DNA of 14,003 bases from Candidatus Schekmanbacteria bacterium (GTDB taxonomy: Bacteria; CSSED10-310; JACPHN01), in NCBI GenBank assembly GCA_016188575.1, contig JACPHN010000252.1:1-14003 (forward strand), read 5' to 3'. Position numbers and translations under genes: made by a program. The notes beneath the pieces were generated by a model. The model was not told the origin of the DNA. It worked only from the letters and a program-made list of their open reading frames with translations, and made no database searches. Shown in pieces: positions 5,582 through 13,915 of the stretch (the first letter of the stretch is position 1; each line of letters begins with the position of its first letter).

Positions 5582-8500
5582 ATGTCAGTCGTTACGCGCA
5601 TTCCCTTGGTTCAATGTGCTCACAGGGCGCCGAGGTGCGTTGCCCCGCTGCTCTGCCTCCTGCTGTCGGTCGCTCCCACTGCCGCTGAACAGCTCCCGCT
5701 CAAGTGCTATCCGCCCGAGAGCCTTCCCCAGGTTACGGTCCAGATTCTCTTTCAGGACTCGCGCGGCTTCCTCTGGCTCGGCACCCAGGACGGCCTGGCG
5801 CGCTATGACGGCCACGAGTTTACGTCGTTCGGCCTCCGGGAGGGCCTCGCCGGCACCTGGATCTCCGACTTGATGGAAGATCGGCAGCATCGCCTCTGGG
5901 TCGCGACCAACGGCGGAGTCACCAGCATCAGCGACGACGGTGTGCGCGCCTACGCCGCCCGCGACGGTCTGCGCGGCAAGGAGTCCGAGGCCCTGGCGCT
6001 CGGCACCGGCGGTGAGATTTACGTTGGCACGGACGAGGAGCTCAACGTCATTGCGCTGCCGCCGGGCGACGGCGGGCGCGCGGCAGTCCGCCGCGTGGAT
6101 ATCGGGCTGCCGCCCGGCACCGCCGCGATCCGGGACCTGCATGTCACCGCTCTCGGCGAGCTCCTCGTCGAGCTCGATTCGGAGCTTCGCATCCGGCGCG
6201 GCGACGGCACCATCCAGGTCTTTGACGCCGCTCACGGCTTTCCCGGCGAACGGCGCTGCCCATCCGTGCTCGCCGCCGGCGACACCCTCTTCCTCTGCGG
6301 GACGTCGGGAATTTCCCGCTACGCCCGCGGCCAGCTTGCGCCCTGGCCGGCGGCCTCCGAGCTTCCTCGCGGCGAGGTTACCGGCCTCGCGCTCACCCCG
6401 GCAGGAGAGCTCGTTGCCGCTACGGAGCGCGCGCTCTGGATCATCCGCGATCCCCGGTCCGAGCACCCGGCGGCAACGATGGTCCGCACCCCCTTTGCGG
6501 CCAGGGCGTCGGGGCTCGTCGTCACCGCCGCGGGAGAGCTCTGGGGGACCGCCGACGCCCTCGGCGTTTTCGCGTACGACATGAGCGCGCGGCGGTTCCA
6601 GGTCGTCGACAAGTCGAGAGGACTCCCGGACGACGACGTTCGGGCGCTTCTCGAGGACGCCGAAGGGTTACTTTGGATGGGCACCAGCTCGGGCTTGTGC
6701 CGCGTCAGAAGCCGGGCGTTCTCCACCTACACCGTTGCCGATGGTCTTCCCGACGACACGGTATGGGCCATTGAGCGCCTCCCCGATGATCCCGGCGGAC
6801 GCCTCATTATCGGGACCAGCGCCGGCCTCAGCATCCGTTCGGGCAGCGCCTGGGTCGCCTATGGAGAAGCCGACGGGCTGGCCGGCGCGCAGATTAGCAG
6901 CCTGGCCGCGGCGTCCCCGACCACCGTCTATGCCGCGGGTCGCGGCGGCGTCACGCGTGTCGACCTTGCCGGCAGCGCCTCGCCGGTCTTCACCGCCTAC
7001 ACCGCCGCCGCCGGATTCCCGGCGGAGCTCGCGAGAACCATCGCCATCGACCGCGAGCAGCGCCTCTTCGTGGGCCACGCCAAGGGCATTTCCGAGCTTG
7101 CCGCGGGCCGCTTCCTGCCCATCTCCGTCGCCGGAGACCTCAAGAAAGACAGCATCTGGAGCATGATCTCGGACGCCTATGGGCGCGTCTGGGCAGGGGG
7201 AAGCCAGGGGCTGGTCGTGATCGACGGCGGCGTCACGCGGCGATTCACGACGGCCGATGGGTTGCTCGACGATTTCGTGTTCGGCCTCGCCGCGGCGCCG
7301 GACGGCGCGATCTGGCTCTCCTACCTGCAGCCGCTCGGCATCACTCGCCTGGAGCTGGGGGCGAGCACGAGCGCGAGCGCGCCGCCGAGGCTCGGCCACC
7401 ACCTCAGGGAACAGGGCCTCGCGCGGTGTTTTTTCGTTGGCGTGGACAGGCTCGGCCTCGTCTGGCTCGGAACGGGCCGCGGGCTTGTTCGCTTCGACGG
7501 CAAGGCCTTTCGCACCTATGGCATCGACGACGGGCTGCCGTGGGCGGATTTCAATGCCAATGCCTTTTTCGCCGACCGCGACGGCAGCCTCTGGTTCGGC
7601 TCCAAAGGCGCCGTCCACTACGAGCCGACGCGCGACCGTATCGATCGCGCGCCACCTCCACGCCCCACGTTGACGAGCGCCGTTCTCGGGGAAACCCCTG
7701 CCGCACCGAACGCCACGGCTGCCTACGCGCGCCGAAACTTTCGCGCGACCTTTACCGCGCTGTCCTACGCCAACGAGGAGGCGCTCCAGTTCCGCTCTCG
7801 CCTGCGCGGATACGATGAGCAGTGGTCCCCGTTCGACGCCAACCGCTCTGCGTCGTTTACCAATCTCGCCCCCGGCGACTACCTGTTCGAGGTGGAGGCG
7901 CGCACCAAACACGGCAGGGTCAGCGCTGCTCCCGCCTCCTTCGCCTTCTCGATCGCCGCGCCCTACTATCTCACGAGCTGGTTTCGAGCGCTCGTGCTCA
8001 CCTTGCTCGGCTGTGCTCTGGCTGCGGCGCACAAGCTGCGCATCGCCCGCGCCATCGCCGCCCAACGACGCCTGGAAGCTCTGGTCTGCCAGCGCACCCA
8101 AGAGCTCGAGACCGAAAAAAAGGAAGTAGAGCTCCAGCGCCAGCGCGCGGAGGACGCCGCCGCAAACCTCGACGAGGCGAATCACAAGCTCCTGGAGCTG
8201 GACCGGCTCAAGACCCAGTTCTTCTCCAACATCTCGCACGAGTTCCGAACGCCGTTGACGCTCATTCTCGGTCCCCTGGAGGCAGCGCTCGCGGGGGAAT
8301 ACGACAACCGGCCCGAGAAGCTGCGCGCACAGCTCGAGGTGATGCGCCGGAGCTCGCAGCGACTGCTGCGGCTCATCAACCAGCTTCTGGATATCTCGAA
8401 GCTGGAGGCGGGTCGCATGCGCCTGGAGGCACGACCCACCGACCTCGTCGACTTTCTCCGCACCATTGCCTCATCTTTCGCAGCTATCGCCGAGCGCAAG

Positions 8501-9592
8501 AGGATTCAGCTCGACTTTCATGGCGGCGCCGCGTCGCTCACGGCATTCGTGGACCCCGACAAGTTCGAGAAGATCGTCTTCAATCTCCTGTCCAACGCCT
8601 TCAAGTTCACCCCCGAGCACGGTATGATCCGCATCGACATCGCCGCGACAGGCGAGCGCGCAGAGCTTTCGGTCGCCGACTCCGGGCGGGGAATTCCCGC
8701 CGGTGAGCTTCCCCACGTCTTCGATCGCTTCAGGCAGGTGGATGGCAGCACGACGCGGGAGCAGGAAGGCACGGGCATCGGCCTGGCGCTCGTCAAGGAG
8801 CTGGTCGAGCTCCACCACGGCACCGTCTCGGTGCGGAGCGAGCTCGGCGCCGGCACGACGTTCACGGTCTGCTTTCCCCTGGGAACCCACCACCTTTCCG
8901 AGTCGGAGGTGCGCGAAATACCATTCCCGAGTGACCCCTTCGTCGCCGGCGCCGTGCCCGAGAAGCGTCACCCGGACGGCCACGCAGGAGCCGCCGCCGG
9001 CGGCATGCCCGAACCGGCCGACAAGTGGGGGGAGCCGCGCCGGCTGGACGATCGCCGCCGGCTCTACACGGGCGAGGTCGAGCTCACCGCTCTCACCGCC
9101 AAGAAGGGCGCGCCCGATCCTGCAGACGGCGACCAGCTTGACGATGCGGAGCACGTCCTGATCGTCGAGGACAACGCCGACATGCGGGCATACATCCGCT
9201 CGGCACTCGAGCGCGATTACCAGCTCAGCGAGGCGGCCGACGGCCAGGAAGGCCTCGCCCGGGCGCACGAGCTTCACCCGGACCTCATCGTCAGCGACGT
9301 GATGATGCCGCGATTGGATGGGTACGGCCTGCTTTCCGCACTCAAGAGCGACCCGCAGATGGCCCACGTGCCGCTGATCTTGCTGACCGCGAAGGCGGGA
9401 CAGGACATGCGCGTCGAGGGGCTCGAGGCCGGCGCCGACGATTACCTCGCCAAACCCTTCAACACCCGGGAGCTGCTGGCGCGCGTGCGCGGCTTGCTGC
9501 GTCTCACGGCGCTGGAGCGAGAGATCGCGGCCCTGACCTCCCGCGTCGAAAACACCCCGGAGGGAACGTTCCGCCACTGGCACCTGGGCTGA
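5582..9592 (+). CDS. Hybrid sensor histidine kinase, propeller/Y_Y_Y type, C-terminal receiver
   Basis: Domains in order (1336 residues): a signal peptide (about 1-35, core CVAPLLCLLLSVAPTAA); a periplasmic propeller region (about 48-690) with many Reg_prop-type strands such as GFLWLGTQDGLARYDG and GLVWLGTGRGLVRFDG; a Y_Y_Y domain (about 720-797, GYDEQWSPF); one membrane helix (about 800-820); a coiled coil (about 830-870); HisKA with phospho-acceptor H886 in FFSNISHEFRTPL; HATPase with N1005, the G1 box DSGRGIP at 1033-1039 and the G2 box GTGIGLALVK from 1063; a linker of about 90 residues; and a receiver with E1196/D1197, phospho-acceptor D1239 and K1291. All catalytic residues are present. 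Known: this architecture senses extracytoplasmic ligands, often sugars, and many relatives add a DNA-binding domain; here the protein stops after the receiver. ATG 5582 has only a weak upstream GGTAGG, placed very close. The next gene starts 10 bp later, indicating co-transcription. Ligand unknown. Confidence 0.93.
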   Translation: MSVVTRIPLVQCAHRAPRCVAPLLCLLLSVAPTAAEQLPLKCYPPESLPQVTVQILFQDSRGFLWLGTQDGLARYDGHEFTSFGLREGLAGTWISDLMEDRQHRLWVATNGGVTSISDDGVRAYAARDGLRGKESEALALGTGGEIYVGTDEELNVIALPPGDGGRAAVRRVDIGLPPGTAAIRDLHVTALGELLVELDSELRIRRGDGTIQVFDAAHGFPGERRCPSVLAAGDTLFLCGTSGISRYARGQLAPWPAASELPRGEVTGLALTPAGELVAATERALWIIRDPRSEHPAATMVRTPFAARASGLVVTAAGELWGTADALGVFAYDMSARRFQVVDKSRGLPDDDVRALLEDAEGLLWMGTSSGLCRVRSRAFSTYTVADGLPDDTVWAIERLPDDPGGRLIIGTSAGLSIRSGSAWVAYGEADGLAGAQISSLAAASPTTVYAAGRGGVTRVDLAGSASPVFTAYTAAAGFPAELARTIAIDREQRLFVGHAKGISELAAGRFLPISVAGDLKKDSIWSMISDAYGRVWAGGSQGLVVIDGGVTRRFTTADGLLDDFVFGLAAAPDGAIWLSYLQPLGITRLELGASTSASAPPRLGHHLREQGLARCFFVGVDRLGLVWLGTGRGLVRFDGKAFRTYGIDDGLPWADFNANAFFADRDGSLWFGSKGAVHYEPTRDRIDRAPPPRPTLTSAVLGETPAAPNATAAYARRNFRATFTALSYANEEALQFRSRLRGYDEQWSPFDANRSASFTNLAPGDYLFEVEARTKHGRVSAAPASFAFSIAAPYYLTSWFRALVLTLLGCALAAAHKLRIARAIAAQRRLEALVCQRTQELETEKKEVELQRQRAEDAAANLDEANHKLLELDRLKTQFFSNISHEFRTPLTLILGPLEAALAGEYDNRPEKLRAQLEVMRRSSQRLLRLINQLLDISKLEAGRMRLEARPTDLVDFLRTIASSFAAIAERKRIQLDFHGGAASLTAFVDPDKFEKIVFNLLSNAFKFTPEHGMIRIDIAATGERAELSVADSGRGIPAGELPHVFDRFRQVDGSTTREQEGTGIGLALVKELVELHHGTVSVRSELGAGTTFTVCFPLGTHHLSESEVREIPFPSDPFVAGAVPEKRHPDGHAGAAAGGMPEPADKWGEPRRLDDRRRLYTGEVELTALTAKKGAPDPADGDQLDDAEHVLIVEDNADMRAYIRSALERDYQLSEAADGQEGLARAHELHPDLIVSDVMMPRLDGYGLLSALKSDPQMAHVPLILLTAKAGQDMRVEGLEAGADDYLAKPFNTRELLARVRGLLRLTALEREIAALTSRVENTPEGTFRHWHLG

Positions 9593-9598
9593 GAGGGA
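9593..9598 (+). promoter_or_regulatory. Ribosome binding site of the kinase-ATPase gene
   Basis: GAGGGA follows the sensor kinase stop codon immediately and lies four bases before GTG 9603. It supports a GTG start and coupled translation from one transcript. Confidence 0.65.
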
Positions 9599-9602
9599 AA
9601 CG

Positions 9603-12600
9603 GTGTCCGAACACCCGGCAAGAATCGGCCCCTATGACGTCCACGGCGTGCTCGGCAGCGGCTCCATGGGGCTCGTGTACCGCGCGCGCCGGGGCGGCGA
9701 GGGACCATGGGTGGCCATAAAGACCGTCGATGTGCCGCGGCGGCGCTTCCTGCCCACGATCCGGCGCGAGATCTTTGCGTTGGCGCGCCTTCGCCACCCC
9801 GGTGTCGTGCGCATCCTCGGCCACGGCCTTGACGGTGGCGTTCCGTGGTATGCCATGGAGCTGATCGAAGGCCCCACGCTCGCCGCCTATTGCGCGCGCG
9901 TCTGGAGCCCCACCGCGGAGGCCGCGGGCGCGCCGCCGGAGATCCCGCGCGCGGCTGTAGAGGCGATCGCCGCGGTTGCCCGCCGCCTGTGCTGGGCGCT
10001 CGCGTACGTGCACGGCGAGGGCATCGTGCACTGCGACCTCAAACCCGAAAACGTCGTCGTCAGCAACTCGGCGATACCCATCCTGGTGGACTTCGGCCTC
10101 ATTTCTCTTTTTGGCGGGCAGAGCAACCGCGAAAATCTCGAGATCGGCGTCCGCGGCACGTCGGGCACCATCGCCTACATGGCCCCGGAATGGCTGCGCG
10201 GCGATCTCGTGGATGCTCGCGCCGATCTCTATTCGCTCGGCTGCATGCTCTATCAGGTGCTCGTGGGTGCCGGGCCGTTTGCCAGGCGAACCACCGCCGA
10301 TGTGATCAACGCTCACTTTCTCGAGACCCCGAAACCTCCCGCGGAGCTCGTGCGCGGCATCCCCGACGCCCTCAACGCCCTGGTTACGTGCCTGTTGGCC
10401 AAGGAGCCGCGGCACCGTGTGGGTTATGCCGAGCACGTCGCCCGGACCCTCGAAACGCTGTTACCGGAGCGCGAGCGCACGAGCTTCGGGCCGCCGCCGA
10501 AACGCTATCTGTACCGCCCCCGGCTGCTCGGAAGAAACGCGTTGCTGAGCACTCTGGAAATCGCGCTCCAGGATCTGGCCGACCGCCGCGGCGGAGTCCG
10601 CATCCTCGTCGGCGAAAGCGGGATCGGCAAGACGCGGCTCGCCATGCAGGTGGCGCGGATCGCTTCGCGGCGCGACATCAGGGTGCTCTCAGGCACCTGC
10701 TCAGTGCCCCTGGGAACGACGGCGACGCCGCTCCAGCCGTTCCGAAATGTGCTGCAAGCGATTGCCGATCGCGTCCAGGAAGGCGGCGAGCGCGATGCAG
10801 AGCGGCTCATCGGCGCGCGGGGAAAGATCCTGGCGGCGTTTGAACCACGACTTCGCGAGCTGCCCGGCCTGGATGCTCATCCCGAGCCGGTCGACCTCCC
10901 CGCTGAGGCCGCGCGCCTCCGCCTTTTTTCTTGCATCGCCGAGACCCTGGAGAAGCTGAGTGACGAACGCCCCGTACTGCTGATCCTGGACGATCTTCAG
11001 TGGGTCGACGAGCTCAGCCTGAACCTGATTCTCTACTTGTGGCGGTCGCGCTTGTTCGCGAAGCGAGGAATCCTGCTGCTCGGCATGTGTCGGCCCGAAG
11101 AGATGAGCCCGGAGCTCGAGGCGTTCGCTCGGCACCCCGGAATCGCCCAGTTGACCCTGCAGCGGCTCGACGAAGCTGCCGTCGGCGAGATGATTGCCGA
11201 CATGCTCGGCTCGGCGGCCGCATACCCGGCCTTGCGCCGCCACCTCGCCGGAGCGTGCAATGGCAACCCGTTTTTCATCGCCGAGTATCTGCGCGCCGCG
11301 ATCGACGCCGGCCTTCTCGCCCAGGAACCCGGCGGCACCTGGGTTCCCGCGGGTCGCGACGCGGATCGCGAAGCCCACGCGGGGGCCTCGCTCGCCCCGC
11401 TGTCGCTGCCGCTGCCAGGCACGCTGCGGGAAGTCATCGCGCGCCGGCTGGCCGATCTTTCCCCGCTGGCGCAGCGCGCATTGTGGGCGAGTGCCGTCAT
11501 CGTCGCGCCGCTCACCGCCGAGGTCATGGCCGCGGTCGCGGAGCTGCACCCGGAGGCGGCCGAAGCGGCCCTGGAGGAGCTCATCAGGCGGCACGTTCTC
11601 GAGGAATCCGCGGCAGGGTCGCTGGCGTTTTGCCAGCTCAGCATTCAGGAAGTCGCGTACCGCGGGATGCCGGTCGCGGACGTGCCGGCGTTTCATCGCG
11701 CGGCGGCCCTGGCGCTGCAGGCGCGGCACCCGGAGGCGGGCATCGAGCGCATGTCCCGGTTAGCAGAGCACTGGCGGCGCGCCCTGGAACCTGACCGCGC
11801 GCAGGAGTGGTATCTGAAAGGCGCGGCGCTGGCGCGCGAGGTATACGCGCTGGAGGAGGCGCGCCGGCTCACCGAGGCGTATCTGGACCTCGCCGCTGCC
11901 GTGGACGAGGAGCGGGCGCAGACGCGGCTGGTGTTTGCCGAAAAGGTGCTCCTACCGCTCGGAGCCTGCGAGCGCGCGCGCCAGCAGCTCCAGTGCGCGA
12001 CCGCAGAGGCTGCCCAGCTCGGCGACGAGCGACTGCAGGCACGCGTCATGCTGGCGCTCGGCGCCGTCCACTGGGCGTGCGGTGAGCGCGACCTGGCGGC
12101 GGCAACCTGCGCGCGGGCGCTCGCCGCGTTTCGGTGTCTTGCGGACAAAGGCGGCATGGCGGCGTCTGCGACGCGCCTCGCGGGCCTGTGCTGGAGCCGC
12201 GGCAAGCTTGCCAGGGCGGATGCGCTGCTCGGGAAAGCCGCTGCCTTGCTGGCGGAGCTGGGGGACGCGCGCGCCCAGGCGGGACTGCTCAACAACCGCG
12301 CCAACGTCGCCTGGGATCGCGGCGAGCTCGACGTCGCGTGCGACTACTACCATGGTGCGTGCACCTTGCAGACGGAGCAAGGCGATCTTCCCGGGCTCGG
12401 GCTCACCCTCGCAAACGCGGCGCTCGTTCTTCACCAGCGGGGACAGCTCGTGCGCGCGTTGCAGTTCCACGAACGCGCGCTGGCGATTCACCGCCGCGTC
12501 TTCGATCGCGGCTCCGAAGCGCTCACGCTCAACAACATCGGCTGTGTGTATCGCGACATCGGCGATCCGACCGCCGCCGCCGAGGCTCTGGAGCAGGCGA

Positions 12601-13094
12601 TCGACCTGCTCCAGAGCACCGGAAATCGCCGCCTCGAGCTGGCGAGCCGCCTCAACCTCGCCCGCGTGCGGCAAGGACAAGGCCAGATCGAGCGCGCCCG
12701 CGCTCTTCTGGAGCAGGCGCTGGCGATCGCGCGCGAGCTGGACGACTTTCGCGCTCTCGCCGCGGCCGCTTGCCAGCTCGCCATGCTCGAGCGCCGGGCG
12801 ACCGGAGAGCTGGAACGTTCGCGGGTGCTCGTCGCGCAGGCCAAGAGCGTGCTGCGACGCCTGCGGGCGCCGCGCGAGCTCGTCCGCTGCCTGTGCGAGG
12901 AAGGTCATCTCGAGCTGGCGTCGGGGTGTAGCGCGAGTGCCGCCATCGCCGAAGCGATTCGCCTTGCCGCTGCGGCCGGCGTCGACCGCGTTGCGGATGC
13001 CAGCGCGGCGCGCGAGCTGGACCGCCTGCGGCGCGCTCAGGAAGCGTTCGAGGCGGGACAGACGTTGTTTCGCGGCGAGCTCCCCGACCAATGA
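9603..13094 (+). CDS. Ser/Thr protein kinase - AAA ATPase (STAND-like) - TPR protein
   Basis: Residues 10-285 are a Hanks-type kinase: glycine loop G18-S-G20-S-M-G23, K40 in VAIK, catalytic segment HCDLKPEN with D145 and N150, D163 of DFG, and MAPE ending at E196. All key catalytic residues are present, but the Arg before the catalytic Asp is Cys (a non-RD kinase). Residues about 302-480 form an AAA_16-type ATPase with Walker A GESGIGKT at 337-344 and Walker B LLILDDLQWVD (D463/D464). Residues about 480-720 are a helical, winged-helix-like linker. Residues about 722-1080 are TPR repeats (for example NNIGCVYRDIGDPTAAAEAL). There is no membrane segment and no LuxR-type DNA-binding end. Known: such kinase-ATPase-TPR proteins (PknK-like layout) are common in Myxococcota and related phyla and act as cytoplasmic signalling switches. 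Co-transcription with the hybrid kinase suggests one pathway. Substrate unknown. Confidence 0.93.
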   Translation: MSEHPARIGPYDVHGVLGSGSMGLVYRARRGGEGPWVAIKTVDVPRRRFLPTIRREIFALARLRHPGVVRILGHGLDGGVPWYAMELIEGPTLAAYCARVWSPTAEAAGAPPEIPRAAVEAIAAVARRLCWALAYVHGEGIVHCDLKPENVVVSNSAIPILVDFGLISLFGGQSNRENLEIGVRGTSGTIAYMAPEWLRGDLVDARADLYSLGCMLYQVLVGAGPFARRTTADVINAHFLETPKPPAELVRGIPDALNALVTCLLAKEPRHRVGYAEHVARTLETLLPERERTSFGPPPKRYLYRPRLLGRNALLSTLEIALQDLADRRGGVRILVGESGIGKTRLAMQVARIASRRDIRVLSGTCSVPLGTTATPLQPFRNVLQAIADRVQEGGERDAERLIGARGKILAAFEPRLRELPGLDAHPEPVDLPAEAARLRLFSCIAETLEKLSDERPVLLILDDLQWVDELSLNLILYLWRSRLFAKRGILLLGMCRPEEMSPELEAFARHPGIAQLTLQRLDEAAVGEMIADMLGSAAAYPALRRHLAGACNGNPFFIAEYLRAAIDAGLLAQEPGGTWVPAGRDADREAHAGASLAPLSLPLPGTLREVIARRLADLSPLAQRALWASAVIVAPLTAEVMAAVAELHPEAAEAALEELIRRHVLEESAAGSLAFCQLSIQEVAYRGMPVADVPAFHRAAALALQARHPEAGIERMSRLAEHWRRALEPDRAQEWYLKGAALAREVYALEEARRLTEAYLDLAAAVDEERAQTRLVFAEKVLLPLGACERARQQLQCATAEAAQLGDERLQARVMLALGAVHWACGERDLAAATCARALAAFRCLADKGGMAASATRLAGLCWSRGKLARADALLGKAAALLAELGDARAQAGLLNNRANVAWDRGELDVACDYYHGACTLQTEQGDLPGLGLTLANAALVLHQRGQLVRALQFHERALAIHRRVFDRGSEALTLNNIGCVYRDIGDPTAAAEALEQAIDLLQSTGNRRLELASRLNLARVRQGQGQIERARALLEQALAIARELDDFRALAAAACQLAMLERRATGELERSRVLVAQAKSVLRRLRAPRELVRCLCEEGHLELASGCSASAAIAEAIRLAAAAGVDRVADASAARELDRLRRAQEAFEAGQTLFRGELPDQ

Positions 13095-13098
13095 AGAT

Positions 13099-13116
13099 GC
13101 CGGCCTGGAGGCCGGC
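13099..13116 (+). terminator. Compact hairpin after the kinase operon
   Basis: GCCGGCCT-GG-AGGCCGGC gives an 8-bp perfect GC stem four bases after the operon's last codon. What follows is AGTCTAATTGG, not a true T-run, so it may be an inefficient intrinsic terminator or a 3' stabilising stem. Very similar GCCGGCCTxxAGGCCGGC stems are, from general experience, dispersed in many GC-rich genomes, so it could also be a REP-like repeat. Confidence 0.45.
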
Positions 13117-13481
13117 AGTCTAATTGGTCGCCCCGACCGAGGCCACGCGCCGGGTGCTCGCGCGGCGGATCGCGATCGGCTCAATCGCCGCCCGCGTCCC
13201 CGCGTCCCCGTGTCCCCCTCGCCTTCGCCGCCGCAGCGCGCATCAAGCCGGTGCACGATCCGACGTGCGCGAGTCCGTTCCACGACGCGTCCAACCTGCC
13301 CGCTCCGCTCGGCCTGCACTTGCCGACGCCTACGCGGCGGACGTGAGCCTATTCTTGCTGCGCCTCCGGTGGCCGGAGCTGAGCGCGCTCTTTGGGGCGG
13401 AGATCGCTGGGTCGATTCGCTGGTTCGCAGCGCTCGCGGAGGCGGCGGTGGCGGTAGCTCGGCCGTCGCTGGTGGCGGGGC
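13117..13481. other. Stretch without a supported gene after the operon
   Basis: Fragments of protein-like sequence appear in alternating frames, for example HDPTCASPFHDASNLPAPLG near 13255-13310 and then LFLLRLRWPELSALFGAEIA from about 13349 in another frame. None has a start with a ribosome binding site. Inference: decayed coding DNA, perhaps part of the mobile-element remnant that follows. Confidence 0.4.
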
Positions 13482-13793
13482 TTGGAGCGCGCGCGGCTCG
13501 ATGACGCCGCGTTGCGAATGTGGGCTGCGGTGGAGGCGCCCAGCATGGGAAGCGGAGGGGTCAGCACGGTTGCGGGAGCCATTGGCATGTCACGTACCAC
13601 TATTCGTGCCGCGCTGGCCGAGACGCCGACGCCTTCGCAAAGACCGCGAACCCGAGCCGCGTTACCTACGAATCCACCGCGCCCAACGGATATCGTCCCG
13701 GATTATGCGACCGGTGCGACGCTGGCTTCGGAGCCTCCGAGTGCGGAAGCTTTCCACAAGACCTGATGCTCCCGGCGCTTCTCGTGGGGTAGC
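13482..13793 (+). pseudogene. Degraded ISAzo13-like transposase N-terminal remnant
   Basis: From 13482 the frame reads LERARLDDAALRMWAAVEAP, then GSGGVSTVAGAIGMSRTTIR. This has the form of the N-terminal region of ISAzo13-family (Rhodopirellula-type DDE) transposases: a LDERxRRLWAAxEA helix, GRGGVSxVAxATG, then a SRxTIRxGL helix-turn-helix. After about 13605 the resemblance fades. Short pieces near 13744-13789 in two other frames (GRKLST-like and QDLMLPALLVG) could match the next part (GGGRKxLTxxDPxLLxALExLV), but this is weaker. No DDE catalytic core follows before the window ends. Inference: a decayed, frameshifted relic, not a working transposase. Confidence 0.45.
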
Positions 13794-13885
13794 GCGCAAG
13801 CAACGCTGACGCGCCGCCGGCGCTCGAGGTGCCGCAGGGACAGACGCGGCGCGGGCATCGGCCATGGGGAGCTCGTCGGCCACCG

Positions 13886-13915
13886 TTGACAGCTCGCCCG
13901 GAGCGCGCGTAAACT
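13886..13915 (+). promoter_or_regulatory. Sigma70-like promoter pointing out of the window
   Basis: A perfect TTGACA at 13886-13891, an 18-base spacer and TAAACT at 13910-13915 (a good -10) form the best promoter match seen in the window. Transcription would start near 13922 and run right. No start codon with a ribosome binding site was seen before the window ends, so the gene it serves lies outside. The rest of 13794-14003 shows nothing else recognisable. Confidence 0.5.

Noticed and set aside
5287-5601. 104-aa minus-strand frame upstream of the sensor kinase
   Set aside because: No ribosome binding site, biased composition, and it overlaps the leader and start of the sensor kinase gene.
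6668-8239. 523-aa minus-strand reading frame inside the sensor kinase gene
   Set aside because: It lies wholly antisense to a gene with clear propeller, Y_Y_Y and HisKA motifs. Long antisense frames are expected in DNA this GC-rich, and it has no recognisable domain.
8471-9583. 370-aa minus-strand frame opposite the HATPase and receiver
   Set aside because: Antisense shadow of conserved kinase and receiver codons; no ribosome binding site or motif.
11935-13809. 624-aa plus-strand frame overlapping the kinase-ATPase gene and its downstream region
   Set aside because: Its first two thirds are an Arg/Ser-rich alternate frame of the TPR region. The downstream part is low-complexity and continues across the hairpin at 13099-13116.
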